In this document: positions 17,935-27,199 of the stretch, one piece after another | Position numbering within the stretch: the stretch's first letter is position 1 | Layout of the letters: the number at the start of each line of letters is the position of its first letter | Origin: Flavobacteriales bacterium UBA4422 | GTDB taxonomy: Bacteria; Bacteroidota; Bacteroidia; Flavobacteriales_G; Salibacteraceae | DNA: 64,000 nucleotides | Assembly: GCA_002389645.1 (NCBI GenBank) | Contig: DGQE01000034.1 | Span: forward strand, 66,775 to 130,774 | Direction of reading: 5' to 3' | Position numbers and translations under genes: made by a program | Notes under the pieces: generated by a model | The model's database searches: none | What the model was told of the DNA's origin: nothing | What the model saw: only the letters and a program-made list of their open reading frames with translations

Positions 17935-19221
17935 ATGAGCTATATATCACAAATCCTGTCCCGTGAAATTTTAGATTCTCGCGGTAATCCAACCGTTGAA
18001 GTCGATGTTATACTTGAAACCGGTGTTATTGGCAGTGCGGCAGTGCCTTCTGGAGCTTCTACTGGCATCCATGAGGCAGTGGAACTAAGGGACGGAGATA
18101 CGTCAAGATACATGGGTAAGGGTGTACTCAAGGCTGTTCAAAACGTCAGAGAGGTTCTGGCAAAGGAATTGACTGGTGCCTTTGTATCAAGTCAAGGAGC
18201 AATAGATCAGCTCATGATTTCATTGGATGGCACTCCGAATAAAGCCAACCTTGGCGCAAATTCAATTTTAGCTGTCTCAATGGCCATTGCAAAAGCTGCT
18301 GCTCAAGATCATGGAATGCCTCTATATAGATATATAGGTGGCGTTAATGCTAATGTGCTTCCTATTCCTATGATGAATATTTTGAATGGTGGAGCACATG
18401 CTGATAATAAAATAGATTTTCAAGAGTTTATGATCATGCCTGTCGGAGCTGATCAGTTCAGTGAGTCCCTTAGAATGGGGACTGAAGTGTTTCATCATTT
18501 GAAAAAGGTTTTGCAAAAGGATGGCTTTTCGACTAATGTTGGAGATGAAGGTGGTTTTGCTCCTAACTTAGGTAGTAATCAGCAGGCCATTGAATATGTG
18601 CTTCGCGCCATTGAATCAGCAGGATACAAGCCAGGTGAAGATATATTTATAACGATGGACGCTGCTAGTAGCGAATTCTTTGATGAGAAAAAGAACCGTT
18701 ACATTTTTAAGAAAAGCTCGGGTGAAGAACTCGAACCTGAAGCGATGGTTGATTTTTGGAAGGAATGGTCAGCTAAGTATCCAATTATATCTATCGAAGA
18801 CGGAATGGCTGAAGACGACTGGGCAGGTTGGAAAAAGCTTACAGAAGTTATTGGAGAAAAAGTGCAATTGGTAGGAGATGATTTGTTCGTCACAAATACT
18901 AAGCGATTGCAAAAAGGTATTGATGAAGAAATTGCCAATTCTATATTGGTAAAAGTGAATCAAATTGGCACACTTACAGAAACCATTGATGCAGTTTCTC
19001 TTGCACATTTAAACTCATATACTTCTGTAATGAGTCACAGAAGTGGTGAAACAGAAGATACAACTATCGCAGATTTGGCTGTAGCACTTTCAACTGGGCA
19101 GATAAAAACTGGCTCGGCTTCAAGAAGTGACCGTATCGCAAAGTATAACAGATTACTCCGCATAGAGGAAGAGCTTGGGTCAAGCGCTCGATTTAATGGC
19201 AGAAATTTCAGGTTCTTATAA
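17935..19221 (+). CDS. eno: Enolase
   Basis: Glycolytic enzyme interconverting 2-phosphoglycerate and phosphoenolpyruvate; 428 residues. Visible are SREILDSRGNPTVEVDV, the flexible loop VPSGASTGIHEAVELRDGD, metal ligands in SIEDGMAEDDW and LVGDDLFVTN, the catalytic lysine in ILVKVNQIGT, and the SHRSGETED signature. It follows carA by 18 bases. Confidence 0.98.
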   Translation: MSYISQILSREILDSRGNPTVEVDVILETGVIGSAAVPSGASTGIHEAVELRDGDTSRYMGKGVLKAVQNVREVLAKELTGAFVSSQGAIDQLMISLDGTPNKANLGANSILAVSMAIAKAAAQDHGMPLYRYIGGVNANVLPIPMMNILNGGAHADNKIDFQEFMIMPVGADQFSESLRMGTEVFHHLKKVLQKDGFSTNVGDEGGFAPNLGSNQQAIEYVLRAIESAGYKPGEDIFITMDAASSEFFDEKKNRYIFKKSSGEELEPEAMVDFWKEWSAKYPIISIEDGMAEDDWAGWKKLTEVIGEKVQLVGDDLFVTNTKRLQKGIDEEIANSILVKVNQIGTLTETIDAVSLAHLNSYTSVMSHRSGETEDTTIADLAVALSTGQIKTGSASRSDRIAKYNRLLRIEEELGSSARFNGRNFRFL

Positions 19222-19231
19222 TGCACCTTCC

Positions 19232-19262
19232 TTGTAATTGAACTATTTGGATATTACTTTCG
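19232..19262 (+). promoter_or_regulatory. Candidate promoter for citrate synthase
   Basis: TTG at 19232-19234, a 20-base spacer, then TACTTTCG at 19255-19262. This matches the Bacteroidota pattern TTG-N(17-23)-TAnnTTTG with one mismatch in the -7 box. It lies in the 92-base gap between eno and gltA. Confidence 0.55.
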
Positions 19263-19313
19263 TGAGCCTTCGATGTGAAGGAGTATTAGAATAACAAGAA
19301 AAAAAGAGAGAAG

Positions 19314-20600
19314 ATGTCAGATTTTGCAGAATTACACTTCGAAGGAGAAGTTTATAAGCTTCCCGTAGTAGAAGGCACAGAGAACGAAAAAGCACTTGAT
19401 ATATCGAAGATGAGAGGCCAGTCGGGATTAATCACCATTGACCCGGGATATAAGAATACTGGTTCAACTGAAAGTGCAATCACCTTTCTCGATGGTGAAA
19501 AGGGAATTCTGCGATACAGAGGTTATCCTATTGAGCAGCTGGCAGAGAAGTCTTCATTTTTAGAGGTAGCATATCTTATTATTTATGGAGAGCTTCCAAA
19601 CGCTGAGGAATTGAAAAAGTGGGAAACTGAGATCACTTATCATACCCTTATTCATGAGGATTTTAAAGTGCTTTTAGAAGGCTTCCCATCGAATGCACAC
19701 CCTATGGGTGTTTTGTCTTCCTGTGTAACTGCTCTTACTGCATTTTACCCAGATTCCTTAGATCCTGTTAGGTCAAAAGATGAGGTGAGAATTAGTATTG
19801 TACGCTTGATGGCTAAGCTTCCTACGTTGGCATCTTGGGCTTACAAGAATGAAATTGGACAGCCCTTGCTATACCCAAAGAATAACATGGATTATGCGAG
19901 CAATTTCCTTCGTATGATGTTTGCCACTCCAGCTGAGGACTTCACTCCAGACCCTGTGGTGGTTAGTGCTTTAAGTACATTGTTGATTTTGCACGCTGAT
20001 CACGAGCAAAATTGTTCTACTAGTACAGTTCGCATAGTTGGCTCGTCTCATGCAAGTTTATATGCATCTGTTTCTGCTGGAATTAATGCTTTGTGGGGAC
20101 CACTTCACGGTGGTGCTAACCAAGCAGTAATCGAAATGCTCGAGGCAATAAAAGCTGACGGAGGAGATGCCGATAAGTATTTGGCAAAAGCTAAAGACAA
20201 AGATGATCCTTTTAGACTGATGGGTTTTGGTCACAGAGTTTACAAGAACTTTGATCCTAGAGCTAGAATCATAAAGAAGGCGGCAGATGATGTTTTAGGT
20301 AAATTAGGAGTGAACGATCCAATACTAGAGATTGCTAAGAAATTAGAAGAAGCAGCATTAGTTGACCCTTATTTCGTAGAAAGAAAGCTTTATCCAAATG
20401 TTGACTTCTACTCTGGAATCATCTATCGTGCATTAGGCATTCCAACTAATATGTTCACTGTTATGTTCGCACTAGGAAGACTTCCTGGATGGATTGGTCA
20501 GTGGAAGGAAATGCGTGAGAATAATGAGCCAATTGGCCGCCCAAGACAAGTATATACTGGTGAAAATGAGCGAGATTACAAAGACGTAGGATCTAGATAG
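19314..20600 (+). CDS. gltA: Citrate synthase
   Basis: First enzyme of the TCA cycle, condensing acetyl-CoA and oxaloacetate; 428 residues, the length of the Gram-negative hexameric class. GILRYRGYPIEQLAE, LHADHEQNCSTSTVR, the substrate-binding LHGGANQAVIEML and GFGHRVYKNFDPRA (catalytic His and Arg) are all intact. The start ATG follows a purine-rich AAGAGAGAAG. It has its own candidate promoter and two downstream terminators, so it appears monocistronic. Confidence 0.97.
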   Translation: MSDFAELHFEGEVYKLPVVEGTENEKALDISKMRGQSGLITIDPGYKNTGSTESAITFLDGEKGILRYRGYPIEQLAEKSSFLEVAYLIIYGELPNAEELKKWETEITYHTLIHEDFKVLLEGFPSNAHPMGVLSSCVTALTAFYPDSLDPVRSKDEVRISIVRLMAKLPTLASWAYKNEIGQPLLYPKNNMDYASNFLRMMFATPAEDFTPDPVVVSALSTLLILHADHEQNCSTSTVRIVGSSHASLYASVSAGINALWGPLHGGANQAVIEMLEAIKADGGDADKYLAKAKDKDDPFRLMGFGHRVYKNFDPRARIIKKAADDVLGKLGVNDPILEIAKKLEEAALVDPYFVERKLYPNVDFYSGIIYRALGIPTNMFTVMFALGRLPGWIGQWKEMRENNEPIGRPRQVYTGENERDYKDVGSR

Positions 20601-20623
20601 ATTCTCAATGAATATTATGTGAA

Positions 20624-20655
20624 AAATGCCTCTGGTTAGCAGGGGTATTTTTTTG
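20624..20655 (+). terminator. Terminator of gltA (G-U rich stem)
   Basis: AATGCCTCT pairs with AGGGGTATT (three G-U or U-G pairs allowed) around a GGTTAGC loop, followed by a run of seven T. It lies 24 bases after the gltA stop. Confidence 0.7.
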
Positions 20656-20686
20656 GAATAGAGTATAATTACATTGTTAGATATAA

Positions 20687-20717
20687 AAAAAGCCCCTTGG
20701 ATTTCCAAGGGGCTTTT
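20687..20717. terminator. Bidirectional terminator between gltA and the zinc-ribbon-like gene
   Basis: AAAGCCCCTTGG pairs perfectly with CCAAGGGGCTTT around an ATTT loop, with A/T runs on both sides, so it can stop transcription from either direction. It lies between convergent genes; the minus-strand gene ends at 20739. Confidence 0.9.
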
Positions 20718-20738
20718 TCAAAAATTATAAAAGCTTAC

Positions 20739-21536
20739 TTAAGCGACAATTGCTTTCTGAGTTAAATCTTTAATTTTCTCGGATTCTTCCTGAGCTAATT
20801 CAGCATCAACTAATATTCTTCCGCTGTGCTCATCAGTAATGATTTTCTTTCGAGCCGCAATGTCTAGTTGTCTTTGTGGTGGAATTTTAATAAATGATCC
20901 CCCCGAAGAACCTCTTTCAACAGGAACAACAGCTAAGCCGTTTTTCACGCTAGTTCTAATTCTGTTGTATGCTGAAAACAGCCTTTCTTCTATACTGTTG
21001 GCAGCATCTTCTGATGCTTTAACTAATGCTTTTTCCTCTTTTTCAGTTTCTTTAACGATACTGTCTAATTCAGACTTTTTGTGATCAAGATCTTTCTTGC
21101 GCTCGTTAAGATTATTTTCAGCAACAGTCATCACTTCTTTTTTCTGGATGATAAGAGCTTCAAATTCTCTCATTCTTTTTTCAGAGAGCTGAATTTCCAA
21201 AGTTTGATATTCAATTTCTTTCGAAAGGGAATCAAACTCTCGATTGTTACGTACGTTTTTTTGTTGCTCTTCATACTTCTTGATCAAATCGCTTGATTCA
21301 AGAATTGCATTCTTTCTTTCTGCTACTTTAGCCTCTAAATCTTCCAGCTCAGTTTGTAGATTGTTTGATCTTGTTTGTAAACCTTCAATTTCATCTTGAA
21401 GATCTTCAACTTCCAGAGGAAGTTCACCTCTTACTGTTCTGATTTTATCGATTGCAGCATCGATCAATTGAAGACGATATAAAGCTCTTAGCTTTTCTTC
21501 TACTGATACGTCTTTCGCGCTTTTATTTGTCGCCAT
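20739..21536 (-). CDS. CdsZ-like coiled-coil protein with a cysteine-free zinc-ribbon domain
   Basis: 265 residues. Residues 15-190 are long, charged heptad-like helices, a predicted coiled-coil hairpin. Residues 205-245 correspond to the C4 zinc ribbon of the CdsZ/DUF164-type family, recognised from KIPPQRQLDI and GRILVDAEL. In relatives I recall this domain carries CxxC twice; here the positions read Ser211-x-x-Ser214 and Asp235-x-x-Ser238, and the whole protein contains no cysteine. It therefore cannot bind zinc in the usual way. It begins 3 bases after the Nif3-like gene and is surely cotranscribed with it. Function unknown; a role in nucleic-acid or regulatory interactions is only suggested by the family. 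Confidence 0.8.
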   Translation of the reverse strand: MATNKSAKDVSVEEKLRALYRLQLIDAAIDKIRTVRGELPLEVEDLQDEIEGLQTRSNNLQTELEDLEAKVAERKNAILESSDLIKKYEEQQKNVRNNREFDSLSKEIEYQTLEIQLSEKRMREFEALIIQKKEVMTVAENNLNERKKDLDHKKSELDSIVKETEKEEKALVKASEDAANSIEERLFSAYNRIRTSVKNGLAVVPVERGSSGGSFIKIPPQRQLDIAARKKIITDEHSGRILVDAELAQEESEKIKDLTQKAIVA

Positions 21537-21539
21537 ATA

Positions 21540-22640
21540 TTATGAAATGAAATAATGTACAGGGTTTGTTTTTACCTCTGACAAAAGGACGGCAAAGGTA
21601 TGAAATTTTTTCTCCAATAATTGCTTCAATAATTCAGGTGTAAACTGTTCGCTTTCAAAGTGTCCAACATCTAGAATCAGAATTTTGCTTTCAGAGTCAA
21701 AAAACTCGTGGTATTTAAAGTCTCCAGTAATAAAAACATCAGCACCTTCTCCTCGAGCATGGCTAAGAAGAAAACTGCCAGCCCCACCACAATAGGCAAC
21801 TTTTTGAATAGGTCTGTTTAGTAGGTTCGTGTGACGAATAACTGGAACCTTGAATATCTCAGCAGTATGCTTTAAGAAGTCTTTTTCCGATATAGGTTCA
21901 CTTAGTTCTCCAATCATACCTGACCCTACCCGATTGTGATTATTTTCTAATGCCATGATATCATAGGCTGCTTCCTCATAAGGATGACTTTTTTTAAGGG
22001 TTGAAATTATAGTTGATTTAAGATGTTCTGGAAAAACGATCTCAACTCTTATTTCCTCTTCATTATGCAATTCACCTTTCTTGCCTATGTGTGGGTTTGA
22101 GTTTTCTCCAGCTAAAAATGTTCCTAGCCCATTCATATTAAAACTACAATGACTGTACCCTCCAATATGACCGCCACCTGCTTTAAATATGGCATCCCTC
22201 ACTGCTTCTGCATTCGATATGGGGACAAATGTGTGGAGTTTGTAAAGGATGCCCTGTTTTGGAGATAGTATTCGTAAATTTTTCAATGAAAGTTTTTCGC
22301 CTATCATGCGATTCACTCCTTCCCAACTATGATCAAGGTTTGTGTGGGTTGCATATATGGCTATATCATTTTTGATTGCTTTAATGATCGTTCTCTCCAC
22401 GTAATCTTTACCAGTAAGGGACTTTAATCCTTTGAAGAGAATCGGGTGGTGAGCAACGATTAATTCGCACTTTTTATTTATAGCTTCATTCACCACTTCT
22501 TCTGTGCAATCTAGAGTGCACAAGACAGATGTGACCTTCGCTTTTCTATCTCCACAGATTAGTTTAGAGTTGTCATAAGGTTCTTGATATTCACTTGGTG
22601 CTAAATGCTCTAAGTGTTGGATAATATTTTGAATGGTCAT
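21540..22640 (-). CDS. Nif3-like dinuclear metal centre protein
   Basis: 366 residues. N-terminal NIF3 part with DNSKLICGD, metal-ligand motif AHHPILFKG and TNLDH; C-terminal part with GGAGS, FITGDFKYHEF and LDVGHFESE. Between them (about residues 125-235) is the PII-like insert found in long members, with HIGGYSHCSF. The family (YbgI, YqfO) is often annotated as GTP cyclohydrolase type 2 but its activity is not settled. The pairing with a zinc-ribbon coiled-coil protein 3 bases downstream is one I recall from other Bacteroidota and suggests a joint role. Confidence 0.92.
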   Translation of the reverse strand: MTIQNIIQHLEHLAPSEYQEPYDNSKLICGDRKAKVTSVLCTLDCTEEVVNEAINKKCELIVAHHPILFKGLKSLTGKDYVERTIIKAIKNDIAIYATHTNLDHSWEGVNRMIGEKLSLKNLRILSPKQGILYKLHTFVPISNAEAVRDAIFKAGGGHIGGYSHCSFNMNGLGTFLAGENSNPHIGKKGELHNEEEIRVEIVFPEHLKSTIISTLKKSHPYEEAAYDIMALENNHNRVGSGMIGELSEPISEKDFLKHTAEIFKVPVIRHTNLLNRPIQKVAYCGGAGSFLLSHARGEGADVFITGDFKYHEFFDSESKILILDVGHFESEQFTPELLKQLLEKKFHTFAVLLSEVKTNPVHYFIS

Positions 22641-22688
22641 ATTCTGCTAATTTGGCGACTAAGAGCGTATAAAGATAATAGGAGAACC

Positions 22689-22696
22689 TACCTTTG
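22689..22696 (+). promoter_or_regulatory. -7 element upstream of lpxK
   Basis: TACCTTTG, an exact TAnnTTTG match, ends 4 bases before the GTG start of lpxK. No TTG is present at the expected -33 spacing. The transcript would begin at or next to the start codon. Confidence 0.55.
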
Positions 22697-22700
22697 CTAA

Positions 22701-23762
22701 GTGAAATTTCTCCTCAGTCCAATTGCTATCATTTATACTCTGATTGTCTTAGTTCGGAATAAATTGTTTGACCTTCGAGTTTTCACTTCTGTGGAATATG
22801 ACTTTCCTTTGATTGCCGTGGGCAATTTGAGGGTTGGTGGAACAGGCAAAACCCCTATGATTGGATATCTGCTGAGAATGTTGCATGCCAATACTGAGAC
22901 TGCAGTTTTGAGTCGTGGTTACGGAAGGAAGTCCAAAGGATTCTTGTTAGCGAATGATAATTCGTCAGCTGAGCAAATTGGAGATGAGCCACTTTTGATC
23001 AAATCAACCTTTCCAAGTGTTAATGTTGCAGTTGATGAAAAGCGCGTTCGGGGCGTTGAGAAGTTAAGACGACTCCAAAATGAACCCGAAGTCATCTTGC
23101 TAGATGACGCAATGCAACATAGAAGCATTAGGCCAGGTCTGTTGATCTTATTGACAGCCTATAATAAGCTTTTTTTGGATGACTTCCCTCTGCCTGCTGG
23201 TAGATTAAGAGAACCAAAGTCAGCTGCAAATAGGGCAGATGTAATCGTAGTAACGAAATGTCCAACTAGCTTATCTATAGAGGAAAGAAATACATTGGAA
23301 ACAAGAATAAAGACAGTTTCTAATAAGCCTGTTTTTTTTGCTTATGAGTCGTACAACTCCTTGCGACCGTTGACTGAAGGCTTGAAAGAGGTCTCATTGA
23401 CTGATTTATCGCACTATTCTGTAGTTCTTTTTTCAGGTTTAGCAGATCCTTCAAATCTTTTAAACTGGGTTAGGGAAAGCGCTGAAAATGTTAACCATAT
23501 TGAATTTAACGATCATCACTGGTTTTCTGAAACTGACTTCGAAAGAATTAAATCTGTATTTGAGAAAACAACTTCTGAAAAGAAGCTTGTGCTCACCACA
23601 CAAAAAGATGCAATTCGTATCTCTAAGTTGCTTCAAAATAAGAAATTCGCAGATCTTCCGATTTATGTCATTGAGCATGAAATGAGCATCTTTAAGGAAG
23701 GTCAAGTCCCATTTGAAAAGAAGATTAATGACTTTATCAGATCGTATTCAACAAACGCGTGA
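22701..23762 (+). CDS. lpxK: Tetraacyldisaccharide 4'-kinase
   Basis: Inner-membrane kinase that phosphorylates the lipid A disaccharide at the 4' position; 353 residues. An N-terminal hydrophobic segment (about residues 3-20) anchors it; the P-loop is at residues 46-51 (GGTGKT) and the second conserved block is SRGYGRKSKGF. QHRSIRPGLLILL and PAGRLREP also fit. The start is GTG, chosen because the family begins with this KFLL segment right before the membrane helix. The end overlaps the next gene by 35 bases. Its presence implies a lipid A outer membrane. Confidence 0.96.
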   Translation: MKFLLSPIAIIYTLIVLVRNKLFDLRVFTSVEYDFPLIAVGNLRVGGTGKTPMIGYLLRMLHANTETAVLSRGYGRKSKGFLLANDNSSAEQIGDEPLLIKSTFPSVNVAVDEKRVRGVEKLRRLQNEPEVILLDDAMQHRSIRPGLLILLTAYNKLFLDDFPLPAGRLREPKSAANRADVIVVTKCPTSLSIEERNTLETRIKTVSNKPVFFAYESYNSLRPLTEGLKEVSLTDLSHYSVVLFSGLADPSNLLNWVRESAENVNHIEFNDHHWFSETDFERIKSVFEKTTSEKKLVLTTQKDAIRISKLLQNKKFADLPIYVIEHEMSIFKEGQVPFEKKINDFIRSYSTNA

Positions 23763-24546
23763 TTTTATTCTCGGCAAGATTGACTGTGAAAACCCTATTG
23801 GAGTAATACTAGGCACTGGGCTAGGCGGTTTCGCTGAAGAAATCAAAATTCAGGCAGAGATTTCTTATTCTGACATCCCTCATTTTCCTCAAAGTACCGT
23901 TGAAGGTCATGACGGGAAATTGATTTTCGGAAGTCTGTCAGGCAAACAAGTGCTTGCCTTGAAGGGGCGCTTTCATTATTATGAAGGTTATGATATGAAG
24001 GATGTGGTTTATCCGATCCGCGTTATGCATAGCCTCGGGGTAAAGAATCTCATTTTATCCAATGCTAGTGGTGGGGTTAATCCATCTTTTAAAGTTGGAG
24101 ATATTATGTTGATCAATGATCATATCAATCTATTTCCATCTAATCCTCTTATAGGGCCTAACGATGACTCTTTGGGTCCTAGATTCCCCGATATGTCAGA
24201 GCCCTACAGTAAATTGTTTATACAAAAGATGAAAGCGGCTGCAGAATCGGAATCGATTTTATTACGAGAAGGTGTTTATGCGGGTGTTTCAGGGCCATGT
24301 TTTGAGACGCCAGCTGAATACAAGTATTTAAGGATCATTGGTGCTGATGCTGTTGGAATGAGCACTGTGCCTGAAACTATTGCGGCAAAGCATTTGGGAA
24401 TGAATGTAGCAGCATTATCCGTTATTACAGATCTTGGAATAGAAGGAATAGTGGAACAGGTTAGTCATGAAGAGGTTCAAAAAGCAGCGAATGAGGCCGA
24501 GCCAAAAATGAGTGCTATTGTTAAATCATTTCTTTCATCAATCTAA
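23728..24546 (+). CDS. punA: Purine nucleoside phosphorylase
   Basis: Cleaves purine nucleosides with phosphate to base and ribose 1-phosphate in salvage; 272 residues from the ATG at 23728 (an in-frame TTG lies 15 bases upstream). Matches the trimeric class: GVILGTGLGGF, HFPQSTVEGHDG, LKGRFHYYEGY, LSNASGGVN, GVYAGVSGPCFETPAEY and the MSTVPE loop. The start lies inside the end of lpxK (35-base overlap), so the two genes are probably coupled although unrelated in function. Confidence 0.95.
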   Translation: MTLSDRIQQTRDFILGKIDCENPIGVILGTGLGGFAEEIKIQAEISYSDIPHFPQSTVEGHDGKLIFGSLSGKQVLALKGRFHYYEGYDMKDVVYPIRVMHSLGVKNLILSNASGGVNPSFKVGDIMLINDHINLFPSNPLIGPNDDSLGPRFPDMSEPYSKLFIQKMKAAAESESILLREGVYAGVSGPCFETPAEYKYLRIIGADAVGMSTVPETIAAKHLGMNVAALSVITDLGIEGIVEQVSHEEVQKAANEAEPKMSAIVKSFLSSI

Positions 24547-24554
24547 TAGCGCCT

Positions 24555-24562
24555 TAACTTTG
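24555..24562 (+). promoter_or_regulatory. -7 element upstream of gatB
   Basis: TAACTTTG, an exact TAnnTTTG match, lies in the 22-base gap after punA and ends 6 bases before the gatB ATG. No good -33 TTG is seen. The resulting mRNA would be nearly leaderless. Confidence 0.5.
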
Positions 24563-24568
24563 CCAGTC

Positions 24569-26032
24569 ATGAATATTAGCTCAGAAATTTTAGATCAATA
24601 TCAAGCTGTAATTGGTTTAGAAGTGCACGCTCAGTTATTGACAAAGTCAAAAGCATTTTCTTCCGATAGGAATGAATATGGCAATATGCCTAATTCGAAC
24701 ACCAGTCCGATTAGTTTAGGGCATCCTGGTACACTTCCCGTATTGAATGAAAAATCTGCGGAATTTGCAGTTAGACTTGGTTTGGCTTGCAGTTGTGAAA
24801 TTAGAGAGCATAATGAATTTGCTCGAAAGAACTACTTCTATGCTGACCTTCCAAAAGGGTATCAAATTACGCAAGACACCACTCCAATTTGTACAGGAGG
24901 TCATATAAGGATTAAAACCCCAGACGGAGTTGGTAAGAATGTCGGACTAACCAGAATTCACATGGAAGAGGATTCGGGAAAAAGTATCCATGATCTTTCT
25001 CCATTTGAAACATTGATTGACTTAAACCGAGCAGGAGTTCCGTTGCTTGAGATTGTTTCTGAACCTGATATGTCTTCTGCAGATGAGGCATATGCCTACC
25101 TCACAGAAGTAAGAAAGCTGGTTCGGTATCTTGAGATTTGTGATGGGAATATGGAAGAAGGAAGTTTGCGTTGCGATGCGAACGTCTCAGTAATGAAGAA
25201 GGGAAGTACAGTTTATGGTACAAGAGTTGAGATCAAAAACCTAAATAGTATTAGAAATGTAAGACGGTCGATCGAATTTGAAATCTTACGTCATATCTCT
25301 GTACTCGAAGATGGGGGAGAAATAAAGAAGGCTACCTTAACCTTCAATGCTGCTTCAGGAGAAACTTCGATGATGCGAACAAAGGAAGAGGCAGATGATT
25401 ACAGGTACTTTCCTGAACCGGATCTGCAGCCTTTAATGATCACCCAAGATTATGTACAGGGTATTAAGCACACTATGCCTCCGTTGCCAAACGAGCTGTT
25501 CAGCAAGTATGTGGATGAACTTAAATTAAGTGAATATGACGCGGGCGTGCTAACAGATGATAAATACTTTGCGCTATACTTTGAAGAGCTTTTGAAGCAA
25601 GTTGATAGTGCGAAAACAGCCGCAAACTGGATGATGGGCGAGGTGAAAGGTTACCTCAACGAGATGGCCATTGAAATTGATAAATTTGATTGTACGCCAG
25701 CGCGTTTGGGCGAATTGATCAATATGGTAGATAGCGGTAAAATGGGTAGAACTTTGGCCGCCCAACAATTATTTCCGTTGATTATACAGAATCCTGATAA
25801 GTCAGCCCAAACATTGGCTGAAGAGTTTCAGTTGGTGCAAGTTGGCAATGAAGATGAACTCCAAAGCTGGATTCAACAAGCCTTGGATAAATATCCTGAT
25901 AAGGTAGAGGAGTACCGTGGAGGAAAAAAAGGAATCATTGGCTTGTTTATGGGAGAGGTAATGCGGCTTAGTCAAGGAAAGGCTGACCCGAAGAAAACAA
26001 GCGCTTTGGTGCAAAAAGCTTTAGATCAATAG
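24569..26032 (+). CDS. gatB: Asp-tRNA(Asn)/Glu-tRNA(Gln) amidotransferase subunit B
   Basis: Kinase subunit of the GatCAB complex that converts Glu-tRNA(Gln) to Gln-tRNA(Gln), and Asp-tRNA(Asn) where needed; 487 residues from ATG 24569. The frame runs 57 bases upstream but GLEVHAQL begins about 15 residues after this ATG, as in the family. KNYFYADLPKGYQITQ, HMEEDSGKSIHD, DLNRAGVPLLEIVSEPD and EGSLRCDANVSV are signatures; the last 150 residues form the helical and YqeY-like tail that binds tRNA. gatA and gatC are not in this window. Confidence 0.97.
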   Translation: MNISSEILDQYQAVIGLEVHAQLLTKSKAFSSDRNEYGNMPNSNTSPISLGHPGTLPVLNEKSAEFAVRLGLACSCEIREHNEFARKNYFYADLPKGYQITQDTTPICTGGHIRIKTPDGVGKNVGLTRIHMEEDSGKSIHDLSPFETLIDLNRAGVPLLEIVSEPDMSSADEAYAYLTEVRKLVRYLEICDGNMEEGSLRCDANVSVMKKGSTVYGTRVEIKNLNSIRNVRRSIEFEILRHISVLEDGGEIKKATLTFNAASGETSMMRTKEEADDYRYFPEPDLQPLMITQDYVQGIKHTMPPLPNELFSKYVDELKLSEYDAGVLTDDKYFALYFEELLKQVDSAKTAANWMMGEVKGYLNEMAIEIDKFDCTPARLGELINMVDSGKMGRTLAAQQLFPLIIQNPDKSAQTLAEEFQLVQVGNEDELQSWIQQALDKYPDKVEEYRGGKKGIIGLFMGEVMRLSQGKADPKKTSALVQKALDQ

Positions 26033-26043
26033 AATATAGAATT

Positions 26044-27195
26044 ATGATATTAAAAAAGAGATTACATTTCATTTTATCATTTGTACTACTTGCAGTTGCA
26101 TGCTCAAATCAGAGCGCTGAGACAAATGATCAATTGGTTGAATCTGCAGTGGATGCCTCGAATGAAAAATCTGCAAAAATATCCGGTGTAATTAATGGCT
26201 CGGCAAATGCAGATATTTATCTTCAATCACTTGGTGCATCTGCAGTAGAGGGAATTGATACAGTTAAAACTGATGATAAGGGGAGCTTCTCTTTTGAGTT
26301 TTCAATAGCAACACCAGGGTTTTATAGAATAGGGTTAACAGAACAAAACATGTGTGTATTGATTGTGTATCCTAATGATGATATCAACATCACAGCGGAT
26401 GGGTCGAACATTTACAAAACGTATAATGTAGATGGGTCTGAGGAAAGTAATAATTTGAAGAATCTCAATTCTATTTTGACCGCTCGTGACTCCATTAACA
26501 TGGTTCTTCAAAAAGCGCAGATGACACGCAATCAGCAATTGTTTCAAGAGGCAGTTGTTGTCTACAATCAAATTACTGAAAGTGTTGATGCTCAAATTAA
26601 AGCCTTCATTACTAAACAACCAGGAACAATGGCTTCACTGGCTGCCATACAAAACTTGAGTATGGATAATGACTATCAGTATTTTAAGCAAGTAACAGAA
26701 GCACTGAAAGGAAAGGCTGATGGTAATGAATTTTATGAGTCAATTAAAACTCAAGTTCAACAGCAGGGTAAGCTGGCAATAGGAGCGCCAGCGCCAGAAA
26801 TTGCTCTTCCTCAACCGAATGGTGAGGTTTTGAAGCTGTCGGACCTCAAGGGGCAATATGTGCTTATTGATTTTTGGGCATCTTGGTGTGGTCCATGCCG
26901 TAAAGAGAATCCAAATGTTAGAAAGGTCTATGCCAAATATCATGATAAAGGATTTGAAATTTTGGGAGTTTCGTTAGATAAGAACTCCTCTGCATGGTTG
27001 AATGCAATTAAGCAAGATGATTTACAATGGAGGCATATTAGCGACCTCAAGTACTGGCAGTCAGATGTGGTTCCTGAATATCAGATTAAAGGCATTCCGT
27101 TAACTTACCTTGTTGACCCAGAAGGCAATATTGCTGCAAAGAATCTTAGAGGAACTTCTCTTGAACAAAAACTGGCAGAAATCTTTGGGGAATAA
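26044..27195 (+). CDS. TlpA-like thioredoxin lipoprotein with DUF4369-type N-terminal domain
   Basis: 383 residues. A hydrophobic signal ends in LAVAC at about residue 20, a lipobox, so it is probably a lipoprotein. Residues 45-150 form a beta-rich domain like DUF4369 (GVINGSANADIYLQSLG), followed by a helical spacer; residues 245-383 are a TlpA/AhpC-type thioredoxin domain with WASWCGPCRK, the active cysteines being Cys282 and Cys285, and a cis-Pro in GIPLTYLVDP. Such proteins act as periplasmic disulfide reductases in Bacteroidota; the substrate is unknown. The next gene begins 4 bases after its stop. Confidence 0.92.
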   Translation: MILKKRLHFILSFVLLAVACSNQSAETNDQLVESAVDASNEKSAKISGVINGSANADIYLQSLGASAVEGIDTVKTDDKGSFSFEFSIATPGFYRIGLTEQNMCVLIVYPNDDINITADGSNIYKTYNVDGSEESNNLKNLNSILTARDSINMVLQKAQMTRNQQLFQEAVVVYNQITESVDAQIKAFITKQPGTMASLAAIQNLSMDNDYQYFKQVTEALKGKADGNEFYESIKTQVQQQGKLAIGAPAPEIALPQPNGEVLKLSDLKGQYVLIDFWASWCGPCRKENPNVRKVYAKYHDKGFEILGVSLDKNSSAWLNAIKQDDLQWRHISDLKYWQSDVVPEYQIKGIPLTYLVDPEGNIAAKNLRGTSLEQKLAEIFGE

Positions 27196-27199
27196 GGTA

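Noticed and set aside
24512..24568. In-frame N-terminal extension of gatB into punA
   Set aside because: GatB begins near GLEVHAQL; the extension is the other-frame reading of the punA end.
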